The notes: generated from the sequence alone by a model not told the origin. DNA of 64,000 nucleotides from Bradyrhizobium sp. ORS 285 (GCF_900176205.1 NZ_LT859959.1:806001-870000), one strand, 5' to 3'; counted from the first letter of the stretch, positions 17,512 through 26,570 are shown. Numbers and translations are program-made.

Positions 17512-18330
17512 ATGCTCCTGCGTCGTCTTGCCGTGCTGCTCGCGGCCTCGCTCTCCGCCTGTGTCGCTACCAGCTCCGCGCAGGCCGCGCGCTGCGGCGG
17601 GGATTTCAATACGTTCATCTCGAGCTTCTCCGCGGAGGCGCAGAGCGCCGGCGTCTCGGCCGGTACGATCAGCCAGGCCTTGTCCGGCGTGACGCTCGAT
17701 CCGGCCGTGCTCGCCTTCGACCGCCGCCAGCGCTACACCTTCAACAAGAGCTTTGAGCAGTACGTCTCGACCCGCGTCGGCGCCGGCCGGATCAATGGCG
17801 GCCGCGCGATGCTGCAGCGGCATGCGGCGCTGCTGTCGAAGATCGAGCAGCAATACGGCGTGCCGCGCCAGATCCTGGTTGCGATCTGGGGACTCGAGAC
17901 CGATTTCGGCAAGGGCGACATGGGTAAGCTGCCGGTGATCCGCACGCTCGCCACGCTCGCGCATGATTGCCGCCGCACCGAGCTGTTCCAGACCGAGCTG
18001 CTGGCCGCGCTGAAGATCGTCGAGCGCGGCGATCTCAGCTTGCGCGACCTGATCGGCGCCTTCGCCGGCGAGATTGGCCAGACCCAGTTCCTGCCGTCGT
18101 CCTACATCAAATACGGCGTCGATTTCGACGGTGACGGCCGCGTCGATCTGCGCCACTCCACCGCCGACGTGCTCGCCTCCACCGCCAACCTGCTGCACAG
18201 CAACGGATTCAAGATGGGCCAGCCCTACGACGAGGGCTCGGCGAATTTCGATGCGATGCGCGAGTGGAACAGGGCGGTGATCTACCGCAAGACCATCGGC
18301 TACTACGCGGATCAGTTGATGGGCAGGTAG
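17512..18330 (+). CDS. MltB-type lytic murein transglycosylase
   Basis: A 272-residue exported enzyme that cleaves peptidoglycan glycan strands. Residues 1-25 form a signal peptide (hydrophobic 'LAVLLAASLSACVA' then AQA); the 'LSAC' could serve as a lipobox. The SLT_2 catalytic motif 'AIWGLETDFGKGDMG' places the catalytic Glu at E129. 'GAFAGEIGQTQFLPSSYIKY' and 'DGDGRVDLRHSTADVLASTANLL' are the further conserved blocks. Length fits the short MltB class without a peptidoglycan-binding domain. Single gene. Confidence 0.93.
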   Translation: MLLRRLAVLLAASLSACVATSSAQAARCGGDFNTFISSFSAEAQSAGVSAGTISQALSGVTLDPAVLAFDRRQRYTFNKSFEQYVSTRVGAGRINGGRAMLQRHAALLSKIEQQYGVPRQILVAIWGLETDFGKGDMGKLPVIRTLATLAHDCRRTELFQTELLAALKIVERGDLSLRDLIGAFAGEIGQTQFLPSSYIKYGVDFDGDGRVDLRHSTADVLASTANLLHSNGFKMGQPYDEGSANFDAMREWNRAVIYRKTIGYYADQLMGR

Positions 18331-18433
18331 GGGCGCTCTCATTCCCACTCTGTTATGCCGCGCAGAGGCGGGGCCACCTATACAATAAACAGGGCGAGCG
18401 CCACGAACGATCGTATCAATCAGTTGCTCAATC

Positions 18434-18456
18434 ATGCCCGGGCTTGACCCGGGCAT
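18434..18456. repeat. Short palindromic repeat (CCCGGG type)
   Basis: ATGCCCGGG-CTTGA-CCCGGGCAT is a perfect 9-bp stem with a 5-base loop, closely matching the hairpin after rpoD at 11419-11441. It lies about 100 bases after the transglycosylase stop and could end that transcript. Confidence 0.65.
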
Positions 18457-18620
18457 CCTCCTGCTTCCCCGCGTGCCAAACGACGTGGATGGCCAGGCCT
18501 TCGCCGCGCCGGAGCGGCTTCGGCCGCGCAGGCGGGACAAGCCCGGCCATGACGACTCAGGCGAGTGCAAATCTGATCGCGGATGACGCGAGAGAGCCGG
18601 GCACATGCCCGCCATGCGCA

Positions 18621-19050
18621 AACTGCCCGTCGTGTTAGTTTGTCGCACGATCAGCCCTTGTCACGTCGGGCAAATCAGCCGCACATTTGTCGCCGTCCCG
18701 GCCCGCCGGAGGGGCGTTTCGCGATCGTCACGAGGCGTGGGCCGTTGGATGCGATGGGCGTAGAGCTCCGCAGCGTGGCTTTGGTCGCGCCGACGAACGG
18801 AGCGATGCGCACGCCGAAATCGTGGCGTCCCGGCACCCCGACGCTGGTGTCAACTCACGACGAAGCTTCGCTTCGCGTGGGCATGGTGGCCAACAAGCCC
18901 GGCGCACCAAGGAGACCACGTATAAGGCGTCAACCCGTTGCGCAGGGAGGGCCGGGTCTGTCCGGCTGAACCTGTGGTAACCGCCGCGTGCTTTTCTTGT
19001 TGCACGCGGGCCGCAGGCCTCAGCCGAGGCCTGGCTCTCCCTGCGCCCTC
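18621..19050 (+). repeat. 430-bp dispersed intergenic repeat, copy A
   Basis: It corresponds, in opposite orientation, to 26751-27180. Shared landmarks in order are the CTGCCCGTCGTG start, TTTGTCGCA, GGGGCGTTTCGCGATCGTCA, CACCCCGACGCTGGTGTC, CGCAGGGA-GGCCGG, CCTGTGGT, TTTTTGTTGCA-GCGGGCC and the terminal TCCCTGCGCCCT. Blocks are conserved while the sequence between them has diverged, with little net length change. No protein is conserved between the copies. Confidence 0.8.
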
Positions 19051-19119
19051 CATATCCGAGGGCAGCCAATGAAGACAACTCGGACGCTTCCGCGCCGCGA
19101 GACCGCTTTTGCTCGCCTC

Positions 19120-19965
19120 TCAGCTCGCGCCGTCCTTCGCGGCCGCCTTCTCCAGCCGCTTCGCCATCACCTTCCAATAGGTGCCGGGCATGACCCGCTG
19201 CAGCAGATCCATGAAGCGCGCATCGCCGCCGATCAGGATGCGCGGCTCGTTGCGCTCGATGCCTTGGATGATGCGCAGCGCGGCGTCGCGCGGGCTCGTC
19301 TTGGCGAGCCGCTCGAAGCGTTCGATCGATTGCACGCGGCGCGCATTGTCAGTCATGCCGTGGCCGGCGCGGGCGTTGCGCGCGATCGCCGTGGCAACAC
19401 CGCCGGGATGCACGACCGACAGCTTCACCGGACTGTTCGCCATGGCGAGCTCATGACGCAGGCTCTCGGAGAACCCGCGCACCGCGAACTTCGCCGCCGC
19501 ATAGGCCGACTGGCCGGGCGGCGCGATGATGCCGAAGATCGAGGACAAATTGACGATGTGCGCTTCGCGCTGTCGCGCCAGATGCGGCAGAAAGGCGCGG
19601 CTGCCGTGCACGACGCCCCAGAAATTGATGTTGAACAGCCATTCGATCTCCGTCTGGTCGATCTCATGGAACGCGCCGAACAGCGCGACGCCGGCATTGT
19701 TGACGACGATGTTGAGGCCGGGATGGGCGGCGGTCGCATCCGCGGCGAACTGCGCGATCGCCTGGGCATCGCTGACATCGAGCCGGTGCGTGGTGATTTT
19801 GCGGCCGGAGGCGGCGAGTTCGGCGGCGACGCTCGCGAGGCCGGCTTCGTCGCGGTCGGCGAGTGCGAGATCGCATCCTCCCGCGGCCAACTCCACCGCC
19901 AGTGCGCGGCCGATGCCGCTGGCTGCCCCCGTGATGGCGGCGGCCGCCTTGTTGATTGTCGTCAT
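19120..19965 (-). CDS. Short-chain dehydrogenase/reductase
   Basis: A 281-residue classical SDR oxidoreductase. It shows the NAD(P)-binding 'ITGAASGIGRALAVELA', 'LDVSDAQAI', the 'NNAGVALFG' motif, the catalytic Ser in 'IVNLSSIFGIIAPPGQ' and 'YAAAKFAV' with the Tyr/Lys pair. 'VVHPGGVATAIARNARAG' follows. Start at MTTINK, since the upstream part of the frame is unlike coding sequence. The C-terminal extension ('DLLQRVMPGTYWKVMAKRLE') is common in proteins of this subgroup. Substrate unknown. Confidence 0.9.
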   Translation of the reverse strand: MTTINKAAAAITGAASGIGRALAVELAAGGCDLALADRDEAGLASVAAELAASGRKITTHRLDVSDAQAIAQFAADATAAHPGLNIVVNNAGVALFGAFHEIDQTEIEWLFNINFWGVVHGSRAFLPHLARQREAHIVNLSSIFGIIAPPGQSAYAAAKFAVRGFSESLRHELAMANSPVKLSVVHPGGVATAIARNARAGHGMTDNARRVQSIERFERLAKTSPRDAALRIIQGIERNEPRILIGGDARFMDLLQRVMPGTYWKVMAKRLEKAAAKDGAS

Positions 19966-20118
19966 TGTCGCATCCTGCCCCTTCGATGCCGGTTCCGGCT
20001 CTCGTTCCAAATGGCCCGATCACCTTGCGTCACTTTTTCGCATTGGAACCGAACCATCTGCCGGCTTTGCTTTTAACTCAGACTGCAAATGGGAAGGCAC
20101 GTTTTTTGGAGGTTTTGC

Positions 20119-20523
20119 ATGGGACAGTCGCAGCCGTTCCGCGCCACGGCGCTGATCGTGGAGGACGATCCTACCCAGCGCGAGATGATCTCGCTGCTGC
20201 TCGAGGAGAGCGAGTACGACGTGATCGCGTGCGAGAGTGCCGAGGCGGCGGAGCTGGTCTTGAACAAGCCCGGCAACCGCGTCGTGCTGCTGATGACCGA
20301 CGTCAATCTTGCCGGCCGCATGAGCGGTGTGGAGCTCGCGCACATCGCGCGGGCGCGGCATCCGCACATCAACATCGTGGTCACGTCGGGACGGCCGCTG
20401 TCGCAGCCGTTGCCGGGTGATGCGAAGTTCTGGGCGAAGCCCTGGGCACCGCTCGACGTGCTGCGCGAGGCGGAGGTCACGCTCGAGCGCGCACCCGAGC
20501 TGCAACGGAGGCTGGGAGAGTGA
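20119..20523 (+). CDS. Single-domain response regulator
   Basis: A 134-residue CheY-like receiver without an output domain. 'ALIVEDDPTQREMISLLLEE' gives the acidic pocket, D61 in 'LLMTDVNLAG' is the phosphoacceptor, and the conserved Lys lies in 'AKPWAPLDVL'. Start at MGQSQP, preceded by a GGAGG ribosome-binding site (20107-20111). No histidine kinase lies beside it. Rhizobia hold many such orphan receivers. Confidence 0.9.
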   Translation: MGQSQPFRATALIVEDDPTQREMISLLLEESEYDVIACESAEAAELVLNKPGNRVVLLMTDVNLAGRMSGVELAHIARARHPHINIVVTSGRPLSQPLPGDAKFWAKPWAPLDVLREAEVTLERAPELQRRLGE

Positions 20524-20657
20524 GAAGACAATCGCCGTTCCGGAGCTCTTGACCTGCGGAGCGGTCATCCTATTTCAGAAAGAACGAAGGGCGGAGGGAG
20601 TCGCAGGGGAGAGCGCAGAGACCGGGTGGAAGCCGCGCTCCCACCCGGGGAGAGCAA

Positions 20658-20738
20658 CTACTTCTTCTTGGCGGCCTTCTTGGTCTTCTTCGCCGCCTTC
20701 TTGGTCGCCTTCGCGGCCTTCTTCGCCTTCTTCGCCAT
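20658..20738 (-). CDS. 26-residue Lys/Ala-rich histone H1-like peptide
   Basis: The minus strand reads MAKKAKKAAKATKKAAKKTK then KAAKKK and TAG: 14 Lys and 9 Ala residues in 26. A ribosome-binding site GAGGA lies 4 bases before the ATG. Lys/Ala-rich tails like this bind DNA in histone H1-like bacterial proteins. It is too short for most gene callers. The low complexity could also mean a chance frame, but the strong start region and the clean start-to-stop repeat argue for a real gene. Confidence 0.6.
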   Translation of the reverse strand: MAKKAKKAAKATKKAAKKTKKAAKKK

Positions 20739-21114
20739 GGAATCCTCGTCAGGAGTTGATGGATTGCAACGCGACTTCGAGGCCTTCGCTGGCGCAGGCC
20801 AGCTATGCATCAGCCTCGGGAATTGATCCCAGCAGATTCGCGAAGCTCTGCCTCATTCTGTCACCAGTGCGCTCACGCTTATCCACAGCTCGCTGAGACC
20901 CCGGTCCGCGTGCGCCGTTCGCACGGGCCATGAGAGCAGGGTTAACGTCCGGCGAATGATGTCTTCATTGATTCAAAACCAAGGCGCAATCTTGATGGAG
21001 GAATTGAGGAACCGTTAAGTGCGCGGCGCTCATCTTACCGCGAGCCACAGGGAAGGTCATGAGCGCGGCTTTGCTGAACATCGAGGACGGGACTAGCGTT
21101 GTCCCGCGGTTGGA
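20739..21114. other. Intergenic region upstream of the diguanylate cyclase gene
   Basis: I see no gene here on either strand. The sequence is less GC-rich than its surroundings in 20930-21020 (e.g. 'TTGATTCAAAACCAAGG'), which fits a promoter region for the gene at 21115, but no clear hexamer pair can be chosen. Confidence 0.4.
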
Positions 21115-22350
21115 ATGCTGAACGTTCCGACCTTGTGGACCGCGTTCGTGGTCAACTTCCTCGCGCTCGGCCTGATCTGGGCCTACGTGATGCGCAGCTA
21201 TCCCAATCTGGATTCGGCGCGCTACTGGACGGCCTCGGCCTTGATGTGCGCGCCGGCCGCGCTGTTCGCGCTCGGACGCTTCTACTTCGGCTCGTTCCTG
21301 CTGTTGCTGGCCGCCGGAGCCTTGATGACGTTCGCGATCTGCCTGGCTGCAATGGGCGTCGAGCGCTTCTACGGCCGAAGAGCATCCTGGCGGTCCAGCG
21401 CTGCGGTCGTGGGGCTAACCTGCGCGTCGATCGCCTTCTTCATGTATGTCGACGACAACGGCCCGATGCGCATCCTGAGCTACTCGATCGGGCAGGCCGT
21501 TCCGGTGGTGATGATCGCGCGGCTGGTGCTGGATGCGCGGCATGGACCGATCAATCCTGGGGCGCGGCTTGCGGGCCTGCTGTCCATCCTGATTGTTGCC
21601 GTCTTCACGGTCCGCGCCGCCGGCGCCTTCCTCGGTGCCGACTTCACCTTCAGCCATTCGACCAGCGGCCAGGCCGCCGCGGTCCTGCTCCTGATCTTCC
21701 TGTCGATGTCGCTGAATTTCGGCTTTCTGCTGATGGCCGTCGACCGGCTGCGCAACGAGGTCGCCGACCTCGCGCTGCTCGATGACCTCACCGGCGTCGC
21801 CAACCGGCGCCACCTGATGCAGCGGCTCACCGAGGAATGCGCGCGCGCCGAGCGCTCGGGGCGGCCGTTTGCACTGTTGGTGATCGACCTCGACGGCTTC
21901 AAGCTCATCAATGACACTCACGGCCATGCGGCTGGCGACGCGTGCCTGCAGCATTTCACCTTGATGGCGCAGACGCGGCTGCGGCCCGGGGACATGCTCG
22001 CCCGCACTGGCGGTGACGAGTTCTGCATCGTGCTGCCGCAGTCGAGCTTGGGCGAGGGCGCGATGATCGCTCGACGCATCCTGCAGGTTTGCCGCGAGGA
22101 CGCGGAGGCCTGCGCCGGGGCCGACGTTCCGATCGAGGTCTCGATCGGCGTCGCCGAATGGACTCACGAGGTCGGCGCGTTTCCGGACCGGCTGATGGCG
22201 CGGGCGGATCAGGCGCTGTATGCGGCCAAGAAGGACGGCAAGAATCGTTTTGCCGTCTATCAGGGCGAGCTGGATACGCCCGCATTGGCGCCCGACCAGA
22301 TCGAGGCCATCGCCATGCATCACCCACGTCAGAATGCCGCGGCGGAGTAG
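21115..22350 (+). CDS. Membrane-bound diguanylate cyclase (GGDEF)
   Basis: A 411-residue enzyme that makes cyclic di-GMP from two GTP. The first 205 residues contain about six to seven hydrophobic segments and end in a helix ('LMAVDRLRNEVADLALLDDL'). The GGDEF domain follows, with 'DDLTGVANRRHLMQRL', 'LLVIDLDGFKLINDTHGH' and the signature GGDEF at residues 299-303. The inhibitory I-site RxxD is present at 290-293 (RPGD), so product feedback control is expected. No EAL domain. Single gene. Confidence 0.94.
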   Translation: MLNVPTLWTAFVVNFLALGLIWAYVMRSYPNLDSARYWTASALMCAPAALFALGRFYFGSFLLLLAAGALMTFAICLAAMGVERFYGRRASWRSSAAVVGLTCASIAFFMYVDDNGPMRILSYSIGQAVPVVMIARLVLDARHGPINPGARLAGLLSILIVAVFTVRAAGAFLGADFTFSHSTSGQAAAVLLLIFLSMSLNFGFLLMAVDRLRNEVADLALLDDLTGVANRRHLMQRLTEECARAERSGRPFALLVIDLDGFKLINDTHGHAAGDACLQHFTLMAQTRLRPGDMLARTGGDEFCIVLPQSSLGEGAMIARRILQVCREDAEACAGADVPIEVSIGVAEWTHEVGAFPDRLMARADQALYAAKKDGKNRFAVYQGELDTPALAPDQIEAIAMHHPRQNAAAE

Positions 22351-22371
22351 GCTCTGCTAGCATCTCTGGCC

Positions 22372-22992
22372 ATGAGGCCGATCCTGTTCTCCCTCCGCGC
22401 AGCGCTCACGCTGCTTCTCATCTCTCCTGCGGCGGCCGACGATCTCGCCGCGCTCGCCCGCGCCTCCGGTACGCCGGAGATCCCGGGCCTGAGGATCGTC
22501 TGGCTGGCGCCGTGGGGCGATCCGCACCAGGCGCATCCCTGGACCAACATCATCGTCCACCAGACCGAGGGCCCGGCGGGATCGGCGAAGGCCGGGGCGC
22601 TGGCGCAGGCCAAAAACCCGAAACGGCGCGGCGTGACCCTGTGGGTGGAGACCGACGGCACGGTGTATTGGGCGGTGCCGGAAACCTTGGTGACCTTGCA
22701 TGGCGACGGCGCCAATCGCAACGACAACCGCTATATCGACAACGGCCCCACCTATCGCAAGGTCGTGCGCGACAATTCCATCGGCGTGGAGTTCGCCGGC
22801 AACTATCCCGACGTCACCGCGCCTGCCACTGAGGCCCAGGTCGCCGCGTGGCGCATCCTCTCGAAGCTGCTCCGGTTGCGTTATCAGATCCCGCGGGAGC
22901 GGATCTATGCGCACAACTGGATCGACTACAAGGACGCCCGGTATTGCGAGGGCTGTGCGCTGGCCGAGCTCGCGCGCGCCGCGCCGGACTAA
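22372..22992 (+). CDS. Exported N-acetylmuramoyl-L-alanine amidase (Amidase_2 type)
   Basis: A 206-residue protein. Residues 1-22 are a signal peptide ending in AAAD. The amidase core has zinc-ligand positions in 'TNIIVHQTEGPAGS' (first His) and 'YAHNWIDYKDARYCEG' (C-terminal ligands), with 'GVEFAGNYPD' in between. Such enzymes cleave the lactyl-peptide bond of murein. It begins 21 bases after the diguanylate cyclase stop and could be cotranscribed. Confidence 0.85.
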   Translation: MRPILFSLRAALTLLLISPAAADDLAALARASGTPEIPGLRIVWLAPWGDPHQAHPWTNIIVHQTEGPAGSAKAGALAQAKNPKRRGVTLWVETDGTVYWAVPETLVTLHGDGANRNDNRYIDNGPTYRKVVRDNSIGVEFAGNYPDVTAPATEAQVAAWRILSKLLRLRYQIPRERIYAHNWIDYKDARYCEGCALAELARAAPD

Positions 22993-23069
22993 CCTCAACT
23001 AACAAGAAGCCGGCGTCTCCGCCGGCTCCGATCGCATTCAAAAACCACCTTCAAGCGAAAGCCGCGCGC

Positions 23070-23969
23070 TTAGTGCGCGGCCTCCAGGGCGGCCGCCTCC
23101 TGCTTGGCGATGGTGCCCTTGACGGCGGACTGCACCTTCTCGAACGCGCGCACCTCGATCTGGCGCACGCGCTCGCGCGACACGCCGAACTCGGCGGCGA
23201 GGTCCTCGAGCGTCATCGGCTCGTCGGCCAGGCGCCGCGCCTCGAAGATGCGGCGCTCGCGCGCATTCAGCACGCCGATCGCGCCGTTCAGCGCCTGCCG
23301 GCGGTGGTCGTACTCCTCATGCTCGGCCATGATGGCTTCCTGGTTGGGCGAGGTGTCGACCAGCCAGTCCTGCCATTCGCCCGCTTCGCCGTCGTCGCGG
23401 ATCGGCGCGTTCAGCGAGGCGTCGCCACCGAGGCGGCGGTTCATGTCGATCACGTCCTGATCGGTCACGCCGAGGCGCTTCGCGATCAGCTTGACCTGGT
23501 CCGGACGCAGATCACCTTCATCCAGCGCCGAGATCTTGCTCTTCGCCTTGCGCAGGTTGAAGAACAGCTTCTTCTGGTTCGCGGTGGTGCCCATCTTCAC
23601 GAGCGACCACGAACGCAGGATGTACTCTTGTATCGACGCCTTGATCCACCACATGGCGTATGTGGCGAGGCGGAAGCCCTTCTCGGGCTCGAACCTCTTC
23701 ACCGCCTGCATCAGGCCGACATTGCCTTCCGACACGACTTCGGATATCGGCAGGCCGTAGCCGCGATAGCCCATGGCGATCTTGGCCACGAGCCTGAGGT
23801 GGCTGGTCACGAGTTTATGTGCTGCGTCGCTGTCGTCATGCTCGCGCCAACGCTTGGCGAGCATGTACTCCTCCTGCGGTTCCAGCATCGGGAACTTGCG
23901 GATCTCGGAGAGGTAGCGAGCAAGGCCGGATTCTCCGTTGAGAACCGGTAGTGTAGCTGTACGGGCCAT
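23070..23969 (-). CDS. rpoH: RNA polymerase heat-shock sigma factor (sigma-32)
   Basis: A 299-residue sigma factor. Region 2 reads 'HLRLVAKIAMGYRGYGLPIS', then 'VSEGNVGLMQAVKRFEP' and 'LATYAMWWIKASIQEYILRS'. The 'QKKLFFNLRKAK' segment is the RpoH box between regions 2 and 3, which identifies the heat-shock type. Region 4.2 is 'TLEDLAAEFGVSRERVRQIE'. Alphaproteobacteria often have several rpoH copies; which one this is cannot be told. Its 5' side is a 219-base leader shared with no gene. Confidence 0.96.
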   Translation of the reverse strand: MARTATLPVLNGESGLARYLSEIRKFPMLEPQEEYMLAKRWREHDDSDAAHKLVTSHLRLVAKIAMGYRGYGLPISEVVSEGNVGLMQAVKRFEPEKGFRLATYAMWWIKASIQEYILRSWSLVKMGTTANQKKLFFNLRKAKSKISALDEGDLRPDQVKLIAKRLGVTDQDVIDMNRRLGGDASLNAPIRDDGEAGEWQDWLVDTSPNQEAIMAEHEEYDHRRQALNGAIGVLNARERRIFEARRLADEPMTLEDLAAEFGVSRERVRQIEVRAFEKVQSAVKGTIAKQEAAALEAAH

Positions 23970-24188
23970 CGAGCGCCCTCCAGTTGGTTCAGGCCCCCGA
24001 TAGCGGCGGGCCAGGCAAAGCGGTCACTTGGTTAAAGCCAACCGGTTTGCGACGTTCCATGCGTCGACCATTCGACGCAGGCGCAACATACACCAAAATT
24101 CGCCTCCCGTGGAAGGATTCCGGGGGTCACGACCCCGTGTGAGCGAATTAAGTTTTTGACATCCTTGCGTTTTCCTGAACGGCCTGCG

Positions 24189-25217
24189 TCATAGCGCCGC
24201 TCGGAGCGCCTCTCCCAAAAGAGAAAGATCCTCCGGAAGCTCCGATTCCCAGCGCATAATTTCTCCGGTGCGCGGGTGCTCGATTACCAATAGATACGCA
24301 TGCAGCGCCTGCCGCCCCAACGACTCGAGCGCCGTCCGCGCCCCCGGCGCGAGCTGGTTCGCCTTGGTCTTGAAGTGCGGGCCGTAGACGGCGTCGCCCA
24401 TCAGCGGATGCCCGAGATAAGCGAGATGCACCCGGATCTGGTGGGTGCGCCCGGTTTCGAGATGGCAGGCGATCAGCGCCGCCACCGGCTTGCCGTCGCG
24501 GCCGGTAAAACTCTCCATCACCTCGTAATGGGTGATGGCCTCGCGGCCCTTCGGCCGCACCGCCATCTTGTCGCGCGCATGCGGATGCCGGTCGATGGCC
24601 GCATTGATGGTGCCATGCGGCCGGTGCGGCAGGCCCCAGGCGAAGGCGAGATAGCCGCGCTCCATCGCGCCGGTGCGGCCGTGGTCGGCGAACTGCGCGC
24701 TCAAGGAGGCGTGAGCGTGATCGTTCTTGGCGACCACCATCAGCCCGGTGGTGTCCTTGTCCAGCCGGTGCACGATGCCCGGCCGCTTGACCCCGCCGAT
24801 CCCGGAAAGACTGGCGCCGCAATGCGCGATCAGCGCATTCACCAAGGTACCGCTCTCGTGCCCGGCGGCGGGATGCACCACGAGCCCTGCCGGCTTGTCG
24901 ATGACGATGATGTCGTCGTCCTCGTAGACGATCGTGAGCGGGATCGCCTCGGCGGCGGGCTCGGCCGGGACGGCCTCGGGCACGTCGATTGTGATCGTGT
25001 CGCCGGCCGTGACGTGATAAGCGGGGTCCCGCATCGCCGCCTCGCCAAGGCTTCCTTTAATAAGCGACACCTGTCCGGCCAGGATCAGCGCCTTCAGCCG
25101 GGACCGCGACAGCTCCGGCAGCCGGCTTGCGAGCACGCGATCGAGCCGCGGCGAGCCTTCGTCGCCGGCGACAATGACCGTCATCAGACCGTGAGATTGT
25201 GAAGTCGAGATGTCCAT
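24189..25217 (-). CDS. RluA-family 23S rRNA pseudouridine synthase (RluD-like)
   Basis: A 342-residue enzyme. An S4 RNA-binding domain (about 20-85, 'RLDRVLASRLPELSRSRLKA') precedes the catalytic domain with 'VIDKPAGLVVHPAAGHESGT' and 'GIVHRLDKDTTGLMVVAKND', where the Asp of HRLDKDTTG is catalytic. RluD modifies helix 69 of 23S rRNA. The start is ambiguous: ATG 25217 or ATG 25184, and the former overlaps the start of the divergent gene by 2-8 bases. The domain order supports RluD over RluC, but I give no symbol. Confidence 0.9.
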   Translation of the reverse strand: MDISTSQSHGLMTVIVAGDEGSPRLDRVLASRLPELSRSRLKALILAGQVSLIKGSLGEAAMRDPAYHVTAGDTITIDVPEAVPAEPAAEAIPLTIVYEDDDIIVIDKPAGLVVHPAAGHESGTLVNALIAHCGASLSGIGGVKRPGIVHRLDKDTTGLMVVAKNDHAHASLSAQFADHGRTGAMERGYLAFAWGLPHRPHGTINAAIDRHPHARDKMAVRPKGREAITHYEVMESFTGRDGKPVAALIACHLETGRTHQIRVHLAYLGHPLMGDAVYGPHFKTKANQLAPGARTALESLGRQALHAYLLVIEHPRTGEIMRWESELPEDLSLLGEALRAAL

Positions 25218-25554
25218 GAATACTACCGTTGCGCCCGAGCCGTCCTCGCCCGAGCAGGCCCAGCTGATGGCGCGGCTGCGGCGCATGATGATGATCGCGG
25301 GCGTGACCACCTCGGTCGCGATCGCAGTGCTCTTGGTCGCCATCGGCTATCGCCTTTTCCGCGGCGAGGGAAGCACGGCGTCGGGCCCGGACCTCACCGC
25401 CATGCTCCCGAAGGGCGCCCGCATCGTTTCCACCGGCACCGCCGGCGACCGACTGGCGGTCACGTTGGATGTGGGGGGCACCACCGAGATCCGCACCTTC
25501 GACGCCAAAACCCTCAAACCCACCGGCCGCCTCCGCTTCGCCGTCGAGCCGTAA
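25216..25554 (+). CDS. Small single-pass membrane protein of unknown function
   Basis: A 112-residue protein: short polar N-terminus, one membrane segment ('MMMIAGVTTSVAIAVLLVAI'), then a 65-residue C-terminal part predicted outside or in the periplasm ('AMLPKGARIVSTGTAGDRLA'). I recall it as a conserved alphaproteobacterial neighbour of the rluD and rpoH genes (DUF6476-like), from memory. It is divergent from the pseudouridine synthase gene and their 5' ends meet or overlap. An ATG at 25210 is also possible. Confidence 0.75.
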   Translation: MNTTVAPEPSSPEQAQLMARLRRMMMIAGVTTSVAIAVLLVAIGYRLFRGEGSTASGPDLTAMLPKGARIVSTGTAGDRLAVTLDVGGTTEIRTFDAKTLKPTGRLRFAVEP

Positions 25555-25953
25555 GGGCAGGGCAGCGCCGCAGACGGCGGAGAATGAGAGCCCACGCGGC
25601 GGCCGATGTCCGCCCAGGCGACTCGAAAACGGCTCCGATCCACGTGTGAGCCCGGTCGGCGCGGCAACGACGGTCTGCTCCCTCGCCCCGCTTGCGGGGA
25701 GAGGGCTGGGGTGAGGGGGGCTCTCCACGAGTCCGGTGCCCGTGGAGAGCCCCCCTCACCCGGATTGCATCTGGCGATGCAATCCGACCTCTCCCCGCGT
25801 GCGGGGAGAGGTGACACAGACAGCCGGACCGCGGCGGCCTTGCAGCGTATAGACGATCCCGCGCGAGGAGCCGCGCTACAACTGCCGGTATCATTGTCGC
25901 CTGGTTCCATGTCTGCTCTAAACACCCCCGGGGAACTCTCGGAGTGGGGTGGA
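25555..25953. other. Intergenic region with hairpin repeat
   Basis: It contains an inverted-repeat element at 25676-25812. The rest shows no gene. The frames across it on both strands are repeat shadows. Confidence 0.55.
25676..25812. repeat. Intergenic inverted repeat
   Basis: Inner arms GTGAGGGGGGCTCTCCACG (25711-25729) and CGTGGAGAGCCCCCCTCAC (25741-25759) are perfect over 19 bases. Outer, imperfect arms (CCCCGCTTGCGGGGAGAGG / CCTCTCCCCGCGTGCGGGG) flank them. ATTGCATCTGGCGATGCAAT adds a third small hairpin on the right side. Its general plan resembles 15826-16008. Confidence 0.8.
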
Positions 25954-26475
25954 ATGACCGGACATCTGTCGCGCGCGCTGAGCCTGTTGGCCGTGGCGCT
26001 GCTGCTGACCGCCTGCGCCGCCACGTCGGCGCTGGAACCGCAGACCAAGCAGCGCGACGGCCGGATGGCGCGGATCTATTTCCTGCGCGAGAAGGGCCTC
26101 GTCGGCGCCATGGGCACCACGGCGGGCACCGCCGACGTCAAGGTCGCCGGCAAGGCCGTCGGCGCGCTGCGCAACGGCTACTATCTGTTCGTCGATCGTC
26201 CGGCCGGCACCTACGACGTCTCGGTCAATTCGGGCGTCTCGCTCCCCTATGAAACCGAGATCCAGGTCGAGGCCGGGCAGGTCTATTATCTGTGTCTCGG
26301 CGCGACGCCCTATGGCCCGCCCGGCCAGGTGCTGCTGAACCAGGCCTATGCCGGCGGCAGCGGCACCTTGATGCCCCCAAGGTCGGGCCTCTCCGGCGCG
26401 ATGTCCGGCACCGTGCTGTATCGCATGGACGCGAGCTCCGGCGCCGCGCTGATGGCCCAGCTCCAGGCGCCGTGA
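25954..26475 (+). CDS. DUF2846-like lipoprotein
   Basis: A 173-residue protein with a lipoprotein signal: 'ALSLLAVALLLTACAAT' has a lipobox LLTAC. The mature part ('GRMARIYFLREKGLVGAMGT', 'GYYLFVDRPAGTYDVSVNSG', 'VEAGQVYYLCLGAT') is the beta-sandwich pattern of DUF2846 proteins. Function unknown; probably anchored in the outer or inner membrane on the periplasmic side. The start at 25954 is chosen over 25909 because it gives a standard signal peptide. Confidence 0.75.
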   Translation: MTGHLSRALSLLAVALLLTACAATSALEPQTKQRDGRMARIYFLREKGLVGAMGTTAGTADVKVAGKAVGALRNGYYLFVDRPAGTYDVSVNSGVSLPYETEIQVEAGQVYYLCLGATPYGPPGQVLLNQAYAGGSGTLMPPRSGLSGAMSGTVLYRMDASSGAALMAQLQAP

Positions 26476-26570
26476 GGCAGGCTCAGACCACCCGTCCGCA
26501 ACATCGCCCATGAAAATTGCGTCTTCCGTCTTGCGGCGCGGCGATTTCGAGGCTATGCGGTTCACCTCAC

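Larger units (their letters stand above)
18331..19119. other. Long noncoding region made of dispersed repeats
   Basis: 789 bases without a credible gene. It contains a short palindrome (18434-18456) and a 430-bp dispersed repeat (18621-19050). Frames reported across it on both strands have repeat-driven composition and no recognisable domain. Confidence 0.7.

Noticed and set aside
18583..19177. Several open frames of 97-149 codons on both strands
   Set aside because: Repeat-derived composition, mutually overlapping, no recognisable domain and no good start region.
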